DNA of 57,693 nt, taken from NCBI GenBank assembly GCA_016188605.1, contig JACPHP010000010.1, positions 1 to 57,693 on the forward strand. Direction: 5' to 3'. Below are positions 33,758 to 41,438 of the stretch, in pieces. Position 1 is the first letter of the stretch, and each line of letters begins with the position of its first letter. Made by a program: the position numbers and the translations under genes. The notes beneath the pieces were generated by a model that was not told the origin of the DNA, did no database searches, and worked only from the letters and a program-made list of their open reading frames with translations. Source of the DNA: Candidatus Spechtbacteria bacterium. Its GTDB lineage: Bacteria; Patescibacteriota; Minisyncoccia; Spechtbacterales; JACPHP01.

Positions 33758-33789
33758 GCTTTCCGCTATAAGCTATAATATACACTTGT

Positions 33790-34455
33790 ATGCCCGAAGA
33801 AATTTTAGAAAAACTGTTTGACTCAGCTGTGAAGGTACGCTTGCTTAAACTTTTCATGCGCAATGAAAATTCGGTATTTACGTTAAATGAAATAAAAGAT
33901 CGTATTCAGCTTGAGGGGCCGGGCGTGCATCACGCATTGGATAATTTACGCGAGATTGGTTTTTTGCATGTCGTCGCTCGTAAGAAGAAAAATGCCAAAT
34001 CGGTTGTGAAAACGACCGGAAAAGGTAAAAAAGGAAAGAAAATTAAAATAGAGATTACGTCAAGAGAAAAATTTTTTTCGCTTAATCCGTCTTTCGTTTT
34101 TTATAACGAATTGCGTAATTTAGTGCTTAAATCTTCTCCTGCTTCTAAAAAGCGGATTGCGGAGAGGATTAAGCGGCTGGGTCGCGTAAAGATGGCGGTG
34201 CTTTCAGGTATTTTTCTTAAGCCGGAACGTGAAAATCTGCATACCGATATATTTATTGTCGGAGATGACATGAGCGAAAAAAAAGTTGCTAATTTTATCC
34301 GCGCCCTGGAAGCGGATGTCGGCACAGAGTTGCTTTATTCAGTGCTTTCAAGCGACGAATACTTTTATCGCACGAAAATGTTTGATCGTTTTCTGCTGGA
34401 TATTTTTGAAAATCCTCACGAGAAGATTATTAATAGGTTTAAGGAACAAGTGTAG
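33790..34455 (+). CDS. Winged-helix protein with nucleotidyltransferase-like C-terminal part
   Basis: A 221-residue protein. Residues 1-65 form a winged helix: VRLLKLFMRNENSVFTLNEIKDRIQL, then HHALDNLREIGFLHVVARKK (abbreviated), typical of MarR/ArsR-like regulators. A lysine-rich stretch follows (66-90), then a domain around 115-215 with KMAVLSGIFL and HTDIFIVGDD that resembles a minimal nucleotidyltransferase fold lacking clear catalytic DxD. It may regulate its own or the ribosomal operon upstream, but nothing in the sequence shows a target. Confidence 0.6.
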   Translation: MPEEILEKLFDSAVKVRLLKLFMRNENSVFTLNEIKDRIQLEGPGVHHALDNLREIGFLHVVARKKKNAKSVVKTTGKGKKGKKIKIEITSREKFFSLNPSFVFYNELRNLVLKSSPASKKRIAERIKRLGRVKMAVLSGIFLKPERENLHTDIFIVGDDMSEKKVANFIRALEADVGTELLYSVLSSDEYFYRTKMFDRFLLDIFENPHEKIINRFKEQV

Positions 34456-34461
34456 CGAGAC

Positions 34462-34542
34462 TTGAATCATGAATAGTGAATTATGAATCATGAACGACTA
34501 GTTTCGACATTCATCATTCAGTATTCGTGATTCTGTATTCAT
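34462..34542. repeat. GAATCATGAATAG-type spacer repeat before tRNA-Val
   Basis: GAATCATGAATAGTGAATTATG and related words on the left pair loosely with ATTCATCATTCAGTATTCGTGATT words on the right (34510-34541, abbreviated). Another family of palindromic spacers, ending ten bases before the tRNA. Confidence 0.55.
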
Positions 34543-34551
34543 AGTTTGCGC

Positions 34552-34626
34552 GGGCATTTAGCTCAGTGGTAGAGCGCTTCGTTCACATCGAAGAGGTCGC
34601 AGGTTCGATACCTGCAATGCCCACCA
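34552..34626 (+). tRNA. tRNA-Val (anticodon CAC), CCA encoded
   Basis: Acceptor GGGCATT (34552-34558) pairs with AATGCCC (34616-34622). D-arm GCTC/GAGC, anticodon stem CTTCG/CGAAG around TTCACAT with anticodon CAC at 34584-34586, T-arm GCAGG-TTCGATA-CCTGC. The discriminator is A34623 and CCA (34624-34626) is encoded. Its 3' end is the left boundary of the recombinase element. Confidence 0.93.
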
Positions 34627-36154
34627 AGATCTGACTTTCGGAAAATTGACCGACTTTTTCGTTGGCGGCACGGAGTGCCGCCCAAGCATTTCCCCCCGAC
34701 AAATCCTCTCCGCTCGGCGCGGTGAGCCGCGCCTCGCGGTTGGCCAAGACGAGGTTCGAGCCAAAGATTTCTTTGGCGGCAACCTTTTTCGCAAAAAGGT
34801 TGCTCTCCCGTGCGATTTCAGGCAGGTTTCCTGCCTCTTTTATCCATTCCGCCATAGGTTCGAGCCAGCCAGTCCGCTTTTGTTCAATCCGCGCCATTTG
34901 TTCCTCCAGCGACTTCTTTTCGGAAAGTAGTTTTGCTTTTTCGGTGCGGTAAATTTCGCGTTCAATATCCTGTTCCAAGTAGCCATCGAGAAGTCGCTGG
35001 AGCTTAGTTTGTATGGCGCGGATTCTCTCTTGGCTTTCCTGAACAAAAGCGGTGGAGGATTGGGCGGCTTCTGATTTTTCTTTTTCTAACATTTTCTGCA
35101 TTTCCGCCGCCCAATTCGGTCTCAAAGAAAATTTTTGAATAAGAGATGATAACTGGCGATCCAGTTCCTCTTGGCGAATACAAGGTTCGGGACACTTCAA
35201 TTTTGATTTCTTGGTGCAGTGGTAATAGACATACTCGTGGACATTGCCGTTCTTTTGCTTTTTCACCTTGTATTCGCCAGTTATCATCATTCCGCATGAG
35301 GCGCAGGAAAGAAGTCCACAAAACGCTTGCGGTTCATTTTTCTGCTTGTGGTGCGGTCTACCTCTTTGCTTCAAAATTTCCTGCGCCTTGTCAAAAATTT
35401 TCTTTGAGACGACTGGCTGGTGCTTACCCTCGTGAATTTCGCCGCCATAGCGAAAATGGCCGTAGTAGAACGGATTGGAAAGGATAAAAGTAATTCTGTC
35501 TCGGTGGAGTCGCTTGCCGTTCCGAGAATGGATACCGGATTGCGCCAAAAAGTTTGAAATGTCTTCAAGTCTGCTTCCATTCTTGGCGTACAGCTCAAAT
35601 GCCTTGCGAATGAGTGAGGCGCGTTTCTTGTCCACGACCACAGTTTTTGTCCGCACATCGTTGATATATCCGATTGGCGCAAGGCAGGGATACTCTCCGC
35701 GCCTCACTTTTTGACGCAATCCTCGTTTGGTATTCTCGGCAAGCGAATCCACATAGTATTTGCTTTGCCCAAAGGCGATATTGAGCATGAACTTTCCTTG
35801 CGAGGTATTTTCGCACCAAAATTGCGGAAATTTCAGGTCCGCAAGTCCACCGCCGTCAAGCAGGTAGATAATCTTTCCACCGTCAACAGAATTGCGCGCC
35901 AATCTGTCGGGGTGCCAAGCAAGAATTCCGTTTGCATCGCCGTTTTCAATGCGCGAAATCATCTTGTTGAAAATGGGACGACCGGTAACTTTGGCAGATT
36001 GCTTTTCGATAAACTCCTCGGCGATATGCAAACTCTCTTGCTTGGCAAAGGCGCGCAATTCTGTGATCTGCGCTTCAATAGATAAAACCTGCTTGTCCTC
36101 CACATCGGTGGACTTGCGGGCGTAGAGAAAAAATTTGTTATTGTTCATGCTCAT
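34583..36154 (-). CDS. Large serine recombinase integrated at tRNA-Val
   Basis: A 523-residue serine integrase. The resolvase domain begins FFLYARKST, with the catalytic serine in KST; the arginine of HPDRLARN is also conserved. The recombinase domain follows (GYINDVRTK, LSNPFYYGHFRYGGEIHEGKH), then a zinc ribbon (CGLLSCASCGMMI, CTKKSKLKCPEPC) and a coiled coil (KSLEEQMARIEQ). Numbering of starts: ATG 36154 and ATG 36148 are both possible; a TTG at 36169 is less likely. The gene's 3' end is odd: the final residues (GIAGIEPATSSM) are encoded by the antisense strand of tRNA-Val, so the stop codon lies inside the tRNA. The preceding 45 residues lie within the inverted repeat of the element. Confidence 0.9.
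   Translation of the reverse strand: MSMNNNKFFLYARKSTDVEDKQVLSIEAQITELRAFAKQESLHIAEEFIEKQSAKVTGRPIFNKMISRIENGDANGILAWHPDRLARNSVDGGKIIYLLDGGGLADLKFPQFWCENTSQGKFMLNIAFGQSKYYVDSLAENTKRGLRQKVRRGEYPCLAPIGYINDVRTKTVVVDKKRASLIRKAFELYAKNGSRLEDISNFLAQSGIHSRNGKRLHRDRITFILSNPFYYGHFRYGGEIHEGKHQPVVSKKIFDKAQEILKQRGRPHHKQKNEPQAFCGLLSCASCGMMITGEYKVKKQKNGNVHEYVYYHCTKKSKLKCPEPCIRQEELDRQLSSLIQKFSLRPNWAAEMQKMLEKEKSEAAQSSTAFVQESQERIRAIQTKLQRLLDGYLEQDIEREIYRTEKAKLLSEKKSLEEQMARIEQKRTGWLEPMAEWIKEAGNLPEIARESNLFAKKVAAKEIFGSNLVLANREARLTAPSGEDLSGGNAWAALRAANEKVGQFSESQILVGIAGIEPATSSM
34622..34818. repeat. Left inverted repeat of the recombinase element
   Basis: 34622-34758 matches the reverse complement of 36206-36343 with two substitutions and one indel. 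34805-34818 matches 36191-36204; 34759-34804 has no counterpart on the right. The outer edge is the CACCA end of tRNA-Val. It also encodes the C-terminal part of the recombinase. Confidence 0.88.
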
Positions 36155-36190
36155 ACAATTATTGGGCAAAGCAAATCCGAGACAGAATTA

Positions 36191-36343
36191 AAATCGCACG
36201 GGAGGCGAACCTCGTCTTGGCCAACCGCGAGGCGCGGCTCACCGCGCCGAGCAGAGAGGATTTGTCGGGGGGAAATGCTTGGGCGGCACTCCGTGCCGCC
36301 CAACGAAAAAATCGGTCAATTTTCCGAAAGTCAGATCTTGGTG
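36191..36343. repeat. Right inverted repeat of the recombinase element
   Basis: The inverted copy of the left repeat, lacking 46 internal bases. It reads on the plus strand as a remnant of a recombinase 3' end (ANREARLTAPSREDLSGG), out of frame after an extra C at the GCCGCC run near 36301. It ends with CTTGGTG, the complement of CACCAAG at the tRNA end. Confidence 0.88.
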
Positions 36344-36390
36344 TGTCTTTACAGTTTGGCTCGATTCCAGCATCGTCCACTCGACTCGTT
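36344..36390 (+). other. Possible tRNA 3'-end relic next to the right repeat
   Basis: GGCTCGATTCC followed by AGCATCGTCCA resembles a T-arm and acceptor end of a tRNA, in the same orientation as tRNA-Val relative to the plus strand, but only four of five T-stem pairs form and no 5' half is present. It may be part of a former attachment site. The CTCGACTCG to GCTCGTGG stretch that follows (36379-36418) is another repeat-like palindromic word. Confidence 0.3.
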
Positions 36391-36427
36391 CTTCGCTTCG
36401 CTCATCATTCGCTCGTGGCAAGCCACC

Positions 36428-36469
36428 AAAACAAAACCATTCCGCGTAGTTGCGGAATGGTTTTGTTTT
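36428..36469. terminator. Hairpin after the recombinase element
   Basis: Perfect 18-base arms (36428-36445 and 36452-36469) with A-rich start, T-rich end and a six-base loop. It works as a terminator in either direction and marks the end of the accessory segment. Confidence 0.8.
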
Positions 36470-36570
36470 AGACAGCACGTCGCGCTAACTCTATTGCGCG
36501 GTATTTTAATATGTGGTAAAAAATAGTTGTTCTTAAACAAACGTACGACAATATAAAGAGGAGGAAGCCA

Positions 36571-37266
36571 ATGGTTCGCGAAATTCATGGCCCGCACATT
36601 CATGTAGAACGTCATCCAGAAGGAGGATATGTGATCAATAAAAAAGCTTTGTCCATTCTGTTTTTTTTGTTATTCCTAATAGCGAGTTTGTTGTTTTTGT
36701 CCTTTTATTTTGTTTATGATTCACGTTCTCAATTAAGCCGATCTTTATCAGCGCAAGCGTTGCTCCAGCGAGACAGCGATATACTCACAAAAGTAAATTT
36801 TGATTTGCAGGATCGGTTGGCTTATGCAGAATATGAAATTTTCGACATGCGCCTAGAGGTTAATTCGCTAGCAGCTCAATATTTACCAAGTCTGATTATT
36901 GGCACTCTAACTGCCCGGGAAACATTCTCTGGATTTGTCGTTGCGATTAACCAAGGAGAATATAAAGTTGCATATCGTTTAACCGATTCCGAGTATAGAA
37001 CGTCATGTTCTGAGGAGCAATTTATTGACGCTATCAAAACATCTCGCACCGTCTTTCCTTTAATGAAGTTTGAGGGCGAGATTATTAGACCAGATCTGCA
37101 AGCGGCGATTGTAAGATATAATATTTCGCAAAATGGAAATATTTTTCAAGTCGATGCGGCGCTGATATTAGATAACGATCACTGGGCTGTGCCTGTTGGT
37201 ACGGAAGATTGTGGCGCTGTAGACAGCGATTTGGGCTCCATACTAGGCATAGAAGGTATAAATTAA
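36571..37266 (+). CDS. Membrane-anchored protein with coiled coil, upstream of mraZ
   Basis: A 231-residue protein. A short His-rich cytoplasmic N-terminus is followed by one membrane segment (about 28-49), a coiled-coil stretch (about 53-95) and an external alpha/beta domain (105-220) of roughly NTF2/DUF-like size containing two cysteines. It is not recognised. A strong SD (AGAGGAGG, 36557-36564) supports ATG 36571. TTGTTC-N17-AATATA just upstream may be the promoter. It directly precedes the division cluster but has its own terminator. Confidence 0.6.
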   Translation: MVREIHGPHIHVERHPEGGYVINKKALSILFFLLFLIASLLFLSFYFVYDSRSQLSRSLSAQALLQRDSDILTKVNFDLQDRLAYAEYEIFDMRLEVNSLAAQYLPSLIIGTLTARETFSGFVVAINQGEYKVAYRLTDSEYRTSCSEEQFIDAIKTSRTVFPLMKFEGEIIRPDLQAAIVRYNISQNGNIFQVDAALILDNDHWAVPVGTEDCGAVDSDLGSILGIEGIN

Positions 37267-37273
37267 CTTATTC

Positions 37274-37301
37274 AACCCCATATATTATATATGGGGTTTT
37301 A
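37274..37301 (+). terminator. Intrinsic terminator before mraZ
   Basis: AACCCCATATA pairs with TATATGGGGTT, followed by a T-run; seven bases after the stop. Confidence 0.8.
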
Positions 37302-37310
37302 TTATGTTTG

Positions 37311-37319
37311 TGTGGATAA
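37311..37319 (-). promoter_or_regulatory. DnaA box-like sequence in the mraZ upstream region
   Basis: TGTGGATAA is the complement of the consensus DnaA box TTATCCACA. It is a single copy, located about 100 bases before mraZ. A single 9-mer can occur by chance; a second lies at 57599. Confidence 0.3.
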
Positions 37320-37419
37320 CTATGGTTGCATGTATAAGTGTAGTGGTATAAAATGGGAGATAGATATTAAGGAGCGCCTTGTTCGGCGACCCTTATGTTC
37401 GCTAAAGCCATTATCTTCT

Positions 37420-37851
37420 ATGTTCATCGGTGAATACGCGCATACAGTTGATGATAAAAAACGTTTGGCGATCCCAGCGAAGTTTAGGGCGGAGCTCGGC
37501 AAGAAGGCGGTCATTACGCGTGGTTTAGATAACTGTTTATTCATATATCCGCAAAAGGAATGGAATACCTTGGCGCAGAAGCTTGGCAAATTACCATTTG
37601 GGCAAAGTGATACTCGTGGTTTTTTACGTTTGATGCTTGCCGGCGCGATGCAGGCGGACATCGATGGGCTGGGGCGTATTTTGGTGCCCGATTATCTGAA
37701 GCAATACGCGGAGCTAGATAAGCAGGTGGTCGTGACTGGTTTATATAATCATTTGGAAATTTGGGATGAAAAGAAATGGGCGGAATACAAGGAGAGGACA
37801 GAAAAAGAGGTGGGGAATATCGCGGAGAGATTGGGAGGGTTGGGAGTTTAG
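37420..37851 (+). CDS. mraZ: Transcriptional regulator MraZ
   Basis: A 143-residue MraZ, the first gene of the division and cell wall (dcw) cluster and its DNA-binding regulator. Two SpoVT/AbrB-like halves are visible: FIGEYAHTVDDKKRLAIPAKFRAEL and IDGLGRILVPDYLKQYA. ATG 37420 gives the family length; an upstream in-frame start at 37291 would add about 40 unrelated residues. A TGGGAG word near 37355 could be one of its binding boxes, but the usual three-fold repeat is not clear. rsmH follows after a repeat-filled gap. Confidence 0.94.
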   Translation: MFIGEYAHTVDDKKRLAIPAKFRAELGKKAVITRGLDNCLFIYPQKEWNTLAQKLGKLPFGQSDTRGFLRLMLAGAMQADIDGLGRILVPDYLKQYAELDKQVVVTGLYNHLEIWDEKKWAEYKERTEKEVGNIAERLGGLGV

Positions 37852-37857
37852 AGCAAC

Positions 37858-38040
37858 AAACTAATTTCGAATTTCAAGATATAATTTTTCCGCCTGAGGC
37901 GAATCAGCCTCAGGCTGAGAATAAAATTAGAATTATTTAATTTATAAACCCTAACCCATTTTCATTATTCAAGATTTATAGATAGTTTTTCTAATTTCAG
38001 TCATTCAAAATTCGAAATTATAAATTCAAAATTGGTAACA
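37858..38040. repeat. Composite spacer repeat between mraZ and rsmH
   Basis: AATTTCGAATTTC words, a CCGCCTGAGGCG element with CAGCCTCAGGCTGA (37883-37920), and more AATTCGAAATT words near 38005-38035. This splits mraZ from rsmH, which are usually adjacent. Confidence 0.7.
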
Positions 38041-38065
38041 AAAGCTAGTGCTTAGAATTTGTTTT

Positions 38066-38986
38066 ATGGAACACATACCAGTTTTGTTGAATGAAGTAAT
38101 AAAGTTATTGAATCCGCGTGAAGGCGATAACGCAATCGATTGCACTGCGGGCGGAGGAGGGCATGCGATAGCTCTCGCTGAAAAAATTGGCGAGAAAGGA
38201 AAAATTCTTGCGATTGATTGGGACGCCGAAAGCCTTAAACAGCTTGAAGCGAAAATACGATCGGCGCACGCAGAAATTGCAGATAGATTTGTTTTTTCAC
38301 ATGGAAATTTTGCTGATATCGAGGAGCTGGTATCACGCTCGGGATTTCCAAAAGCAGACTGCATACTTTTTGACTTAGGATTTTCCAGCATGCAGATTGA
38401 GGGAGAAGGCAGGGGATTAAGTTTTCAGAAAGATGAGCCGCTTGATATGCGGCTTGATAGAAATGACTCATCGCTTATGACAGCCGCAGATATTCTGGCG
38501 CGATACAGCGCGGAGGATTTAGAAAAAGTTTTCCGCGAATATGGCGAAGAAAGATACGCCAGGAAAATTGCTAGGCACATTGTTGATACGCGCAAAATGC
38601 GTCCTATTCTGACAACGAAAGATTTGGTTGATAGAATCGCAGAAACCATGCCGGAGCGCAAAGAAAAAGTCGTACGGCCCAAGATAGGTAAGATTCATTT
38701 TGCCACCAGAGTTTTTCAGGCATTACGCATTGAAGTGAATCATGAATTGCAAAATCTAGAGCAAGGGCTTGATGGGGCATTGAATGTTTGTAGCAACGGG
38801 GCACGTATCGCAGCAATTTCATTTCATTCTCTGGAGGACAGAATTGTAAAAAATAAGTTTCGAGATTGGGCCAAAGAGGGAAGATGTGGAATTATTACAA
38901 AAAAACCGCTCGTTCCAAGTTTGCAGGAGCGCATTGTAAATCCGCGGTCGCGAAGCGCAAAACTTAGAGTATGCGAGGTAATCTAA
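38066..38986 (+). CDS. rsmH: 16S rRNA m4C1402 methyltransferase RsmH
   Basis: A 306-residue RsmH (MraW), which methylates N4 of C1402 in the ribosomal P site. HIPVLLNEVIKLL (3-15) opens the protein, the SAM site is DCTAGGGGHA (26-35), LGFSSMQIEGEGRGLSFQ and DMRLD follow, then FQALRIEVNHEL and ISFHSLEDRIVKNKF. ATG 38066 is by homology. It sits in the usual dcw position after mraZ and before an FtsL-like gene. Confidence 0.95.
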   Translation: MEHIPVLLNEVIKLLNPREGDNAIDCTAGGGGHAIALAEKIGEKGKILAIDWDAESLKQLEAKIRSAHAEIADRFVFSHGNFADIEELVSRSGFPKADCILFDLGFSSMQIEGEGRGLSFQKDEPLDMRLDRNDSSLMTAADILARYSAEDLEKVFREYGEERYARKIARHIVDTRKMRPILTTKDLVDRIAETMPERKEKVVRPKIGKIHFATRVFQALRIEVNHELQNLEQGLDGALNVCSNGARIAAISFHSLEDRIVKNKFRDWAKEGRCGIITKKPLVPSLQERIVNPRSRSAKLRVCEVI

Positions 38987-39020
38987 ATTAAATATTTAAT
39001 AAATAAAATTCATAGCTCAT

Positions 39021-39091
39021 AATACAGCCGTAGCTGTATTACGCGCGATGAATTAGTAACATCGCTTTGCGATGCAAATTCTATCACATGA
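39021..39091. repeat. Leader repeat copy 1 (before the ftsL-like gene)
   Basis: A hairpin (AATACAGC-CGTA-GCTGTATT, 39021-39040) followed by GATGAATT-GTAACATCGC and CAAATTCTATCACATGA. The last word contains the ATG of the ftsL-like gene. The copy at 39470-39550 has the same layout before ftsI. Confidence 0.8.
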
Positions 39092-39450
39092 CAGCAGCAG
39101 AGAAACAATTGCACAGCCAATTTTCTTTTCACAGAAGATTATCCGCCGGTGATTTTTTGACGCGGTCTCATAAAATCATACTTATTGGAATAGTGTTTTT
39201 TATCGCAGGGTATGTTTTTCTTATTAATAACACTTTGGGCGGACGATATGTATTGAAAGATCTTGCGCAACAAACAACAAAGCTGGAACAGCAGCAGAAT
39301 GAGCTACGAAGGAACCTTGATATTATTAGTTCTCTCGAGGCAATTAATGTGGCAGGAAGCAGCGCGGGGTTTACCGATGTTACTTTAGTAAAATATTTGC
39401 AACTTGCGGGCGCTAGCGCGCAGAAGCAGAAGCTAGCAGCACAAAGATAA
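39088..39450 (+). CDS. FtsL-like division protein
   Basis: A 120-residue single-pass membrane protein in the FtsL position between rsmH and FtsI. A cytoplasmic N-terminus of about 28 residues leads to a membrane segment (IILIGIVFFIAGYVFLI, 30-46), then a coiled coil with heptad Leu/Gln (DLAQQTTKLEQQQNELRRNL). The sequence of FtsL is poorly conserved, so the call rests on topology and gene order. Its start codon sits within a repeat shared with the ftsI start. Confidence 0.65.
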   Translation: MTAAEKQLHSQFSFHRRLSAGDFLTRSHKIILIGIVFFIAGYVFLINNTLGGRYVLKDLAQQTTKLEQQQNELRRNLDIISSLEAINVAGSSAGFTDVTLVKYLQLAGASAQKQKLAAQR

Positions 39451-39469
39451 TTTTGAATTAAAATAGGAT

Positions 39470-39550
39470 CGTCCCGTATACAGCTCGGCTGTATACGGGA
39501 CGATGAATTTGTAACATCGCCTTGCCGTGGTGACAAATTCTATCACATGA
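39470..39550. repeat. Leader repeat copy 2 (before ftsI)
   Basis: A perfect hairpin (arms 39470-39484 and 39488-39502, loop TCG), then GATGAATTTGTAACATCGC and CAAATTCTATCACATGA up to the ftsI start. The core words match copy 1 almost base for base, although the middle differs. Confidence 0.8.
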
Positions 39551-41241
39551 ACCTAAAGCTTTCCACGCACTGGAGAATTTATTTTCTTTTTGGGCTATTT
39601 GTTGTAGCCGGCAGCGGTATTGCTGTTCGGCTTTTTTATCTCCAGGTTGTGCATAATACTTATTATGCTGCTTTAGCGCAGGGCCAACATGCTTCTTTTA
39701 ACGAGAAAGCCCCAGAGAGAGGGCGAATCTATTTACAAGATCTTCTTGCGACGAGCCCGCCGAACTCGCTTGCTGATAAAAAAAATTTACCATATTTTTA
39801 CGCGGCAATAAATGAAAACAAACCGATGGTGTACGCTTCTCCTAACATGATTACAAACGATGGTGATGTCGCGGAGATATTAGCGCCCATACTTGGCTTA
39901 GAACGAAATGCGTTGCAGCAAAAGCTATCAGATAGCAGCGGTTCGTATTTGCCGCTCGCGCGTCAAGTGAGCGATGAAATTGCTCAACGGGTGAGAGAAG
40001 AAAATATCAGAGGAATATTTGTTACAATCGAACCCGTGCGCAGATACCCCGGAGGACAACTTGCTTCTCATGTGCTTGGATTTCTTGGATATAAGGGCGA
40101 CCAGCGCGTGGGTCAGTATGGCATAGAAGGTTATTATGACGGGCAACTTCGCGGATCGCAAGGCGCTTTTAAAAACGAACAGGGTTCGGATATAGAGTTG
40201 ACTATAGATTATAACATTCAATATTTTGTGGAGAAAAAATTACATGAAGTAATTAGCAAATGGAGTGCTGATGCGGGAAGTGTTATTATAATGGATCCTA
40301 AGACCGGCGAGATAAAAGCCATGGCGGGCGTGCCTGCATTTGACCTTAATACATATAGTCAGGTTGACAGCTTGGATATATATTTAAATCAAGCAACACA
40401 AAAAGTTTATGAGCCGGGATCAATTATGAAACCGCTCACAATGGCAGCGGCTATTGACGCTGGCGCCATTAAGGCAAGCACAACATACACTGACACGGGA
40501 GAAATAAAAACGGGCGGTTATACGATCCGTAATTTTGATAATAAGAATCACGGCGTGCAAACAATGACTCAAGTGCTTGAAAAATCACTCAATACTGGCG
40601 CGGTTTTTGCTTCTCAGCAACTGGGTAAGGATCTATTTCGTAAATATTTGCTCGCGTTTGGATTAAATGAGAAGACAGGCATTGACCTGCCGGGAGAGTT
40701 GCCCGGGCATTTGGGCGATGTGATTACAACTGACCGTGATATTAATTTTGCGACAGCATCATTTGGGCAAGGTATCGCAATGTCACCCATGAATTTTCTA
40801 ACAGCGTTTTCTTCGCTGGCAAATAACGGTGGAATAATGAAGCCGCATGTGGTTAAAGCAATACACCGCGCAGACGGAACGATAGAAGAAATTAAACCCG
40901 AGAAGCTCGGCACTCCGATATCTGCTCGCACTGCCCAAGAGGTTACGGGAATGCTTGTGAGTGTTGCGGAAAACGGATACGACAAAAAGGCGAACGTACC
41001 AGGCTATAAAATAGCGGCAAAAACAGGCACCGCGCAAATCCCGAATGAGAATGCTCCCGGCTATTCAGATAAAAGATTTCATTCCTTCGCAGGGTATGCT
41101 CCGGCTGATAAACCCGCTTTTGTTGCCATTATTACGATGAAAAATCCTAAAGGAATAAATTTTGCGTCGGATTCACTGGCGCCGGTGTTCAAGGATATTG
41201 CATCGTATATCCTTCACTATTATCAGGTACCGAGTAACTAA
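39547..41241 (+). CDS. ftsI: Class B penicillin-binding protein (FtsI/PBP2-like)
   Basis: A 564-residue peptidoglycan transpeptidase. An N-terminal anchor (12-32) and pedestal domain (RGRIYLQD, GYKGDQRVGQYGIEGYYD) precede the transpeptidase domain. The catalytic motifs are SIMK (nucleophile near 292), SLN (near 347) and KTGTAQ (near 491). It cross-links septal or lateral wall on the outside of the membrane. The position after the FtsL-like gene favours the septal enzyme FtsI. The start codon lies in the shared leader repeat. Confidence 0.92.
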   Translation: MNLKLSTHWRIYFLFGLFVVAGSGIAVRLFYLQVVHNTYYAALAQGQHASFNEKAPERGRIYLQDLLATSPPNSLADKKNLPYFYAAINENKPMVYASPNMITNDGDVAEILAPILGLERNALQQKLSDSSGSYLPLARQVSDEIAQRVREENIRGIFVTIEPVRRYPGGQLASHVLGFLGYKGDQRVGQYGIEGYYDGQLRGSQGAFKNEQGSDIELTIDYNIQYFVEKKLHEVISKWSADAGSVIIMDPKTGEIKAMAGVPAFDLNTYSQVDSLDIYLNQATQKVYEPGSIMKPLTMAAAIDAGAIKASTTYTDTGEIKTGGYTIRNFDNKNHGVQTMTQVLEKSLNTGAVFASQQLGKDLFRKYLLAFGLNEKTGIDLPGELPGHLGDVITTDRDINFATASFGQGIAMSPMNFLTAFSSLANNGGIMKPHVVKAIHRADGTIEEIKPEKLGTPISARTAQEVTGMLVSVAENGYDKKANVPGYKIAAKTGTAQIPNENAPGYSDKRFHSFAGYAPADKPAFVAIITMKNPKGINFASDSLAPVFKDIASYILHYYQVPSN

Positions 41242-41248
41242 CAACAAT

Positions 41249-41395
41249 ATCTCAAATCGCAAATCTTAAATCTCAAAGCTACAACTCAAATCTTAAAACT
41301 ACGAACTACGGTATTTTTCCGCCAGAGGCGGATCAGCCTCGGGCTGAAGCTTTACGATTTAGATTTGAGATTTGCCATTTGAGATTTGAGATAGT
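41249..41395. repeat. Composite spacer repeat between ftsI and the Mur ligase-like gene
   Basis: CTCAAATCGCAAATCTTAAATC words on the left (abbreviated) and GATTTGAGATTTGCCATTTGAG on the right frame a TTTTTCCGCCAGAGGCGGAT element (41312-41347). Confidence 0.75.
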
Positions 41396-41438
41396 AAAAT
41401 TTCAAACAGTAATTTTACTATTCCGTGTTTCTAATAAT

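Noticed and set aside
36217-36471. Small plus-strand protein right of the recombinase
   Set aside because: Its sequence is the inverted repeat read in the sense of a recombinase tail; it is a remnant, not an independent gene.
36239-36478. Minus-strand protein over the right inverted repeat
   Set aside because: It reads the antisense of the repeat, repeat-like words and a terminator; such frames arise from the repeats themselves.
37311-37319. Replication origin
   Set aside because: Only isolated DnaA-box-like 9-mers are seen (here and at 57599), with no cluster, no A/T-rich unwinding region of origin type and no dnaA or dnaN gene.
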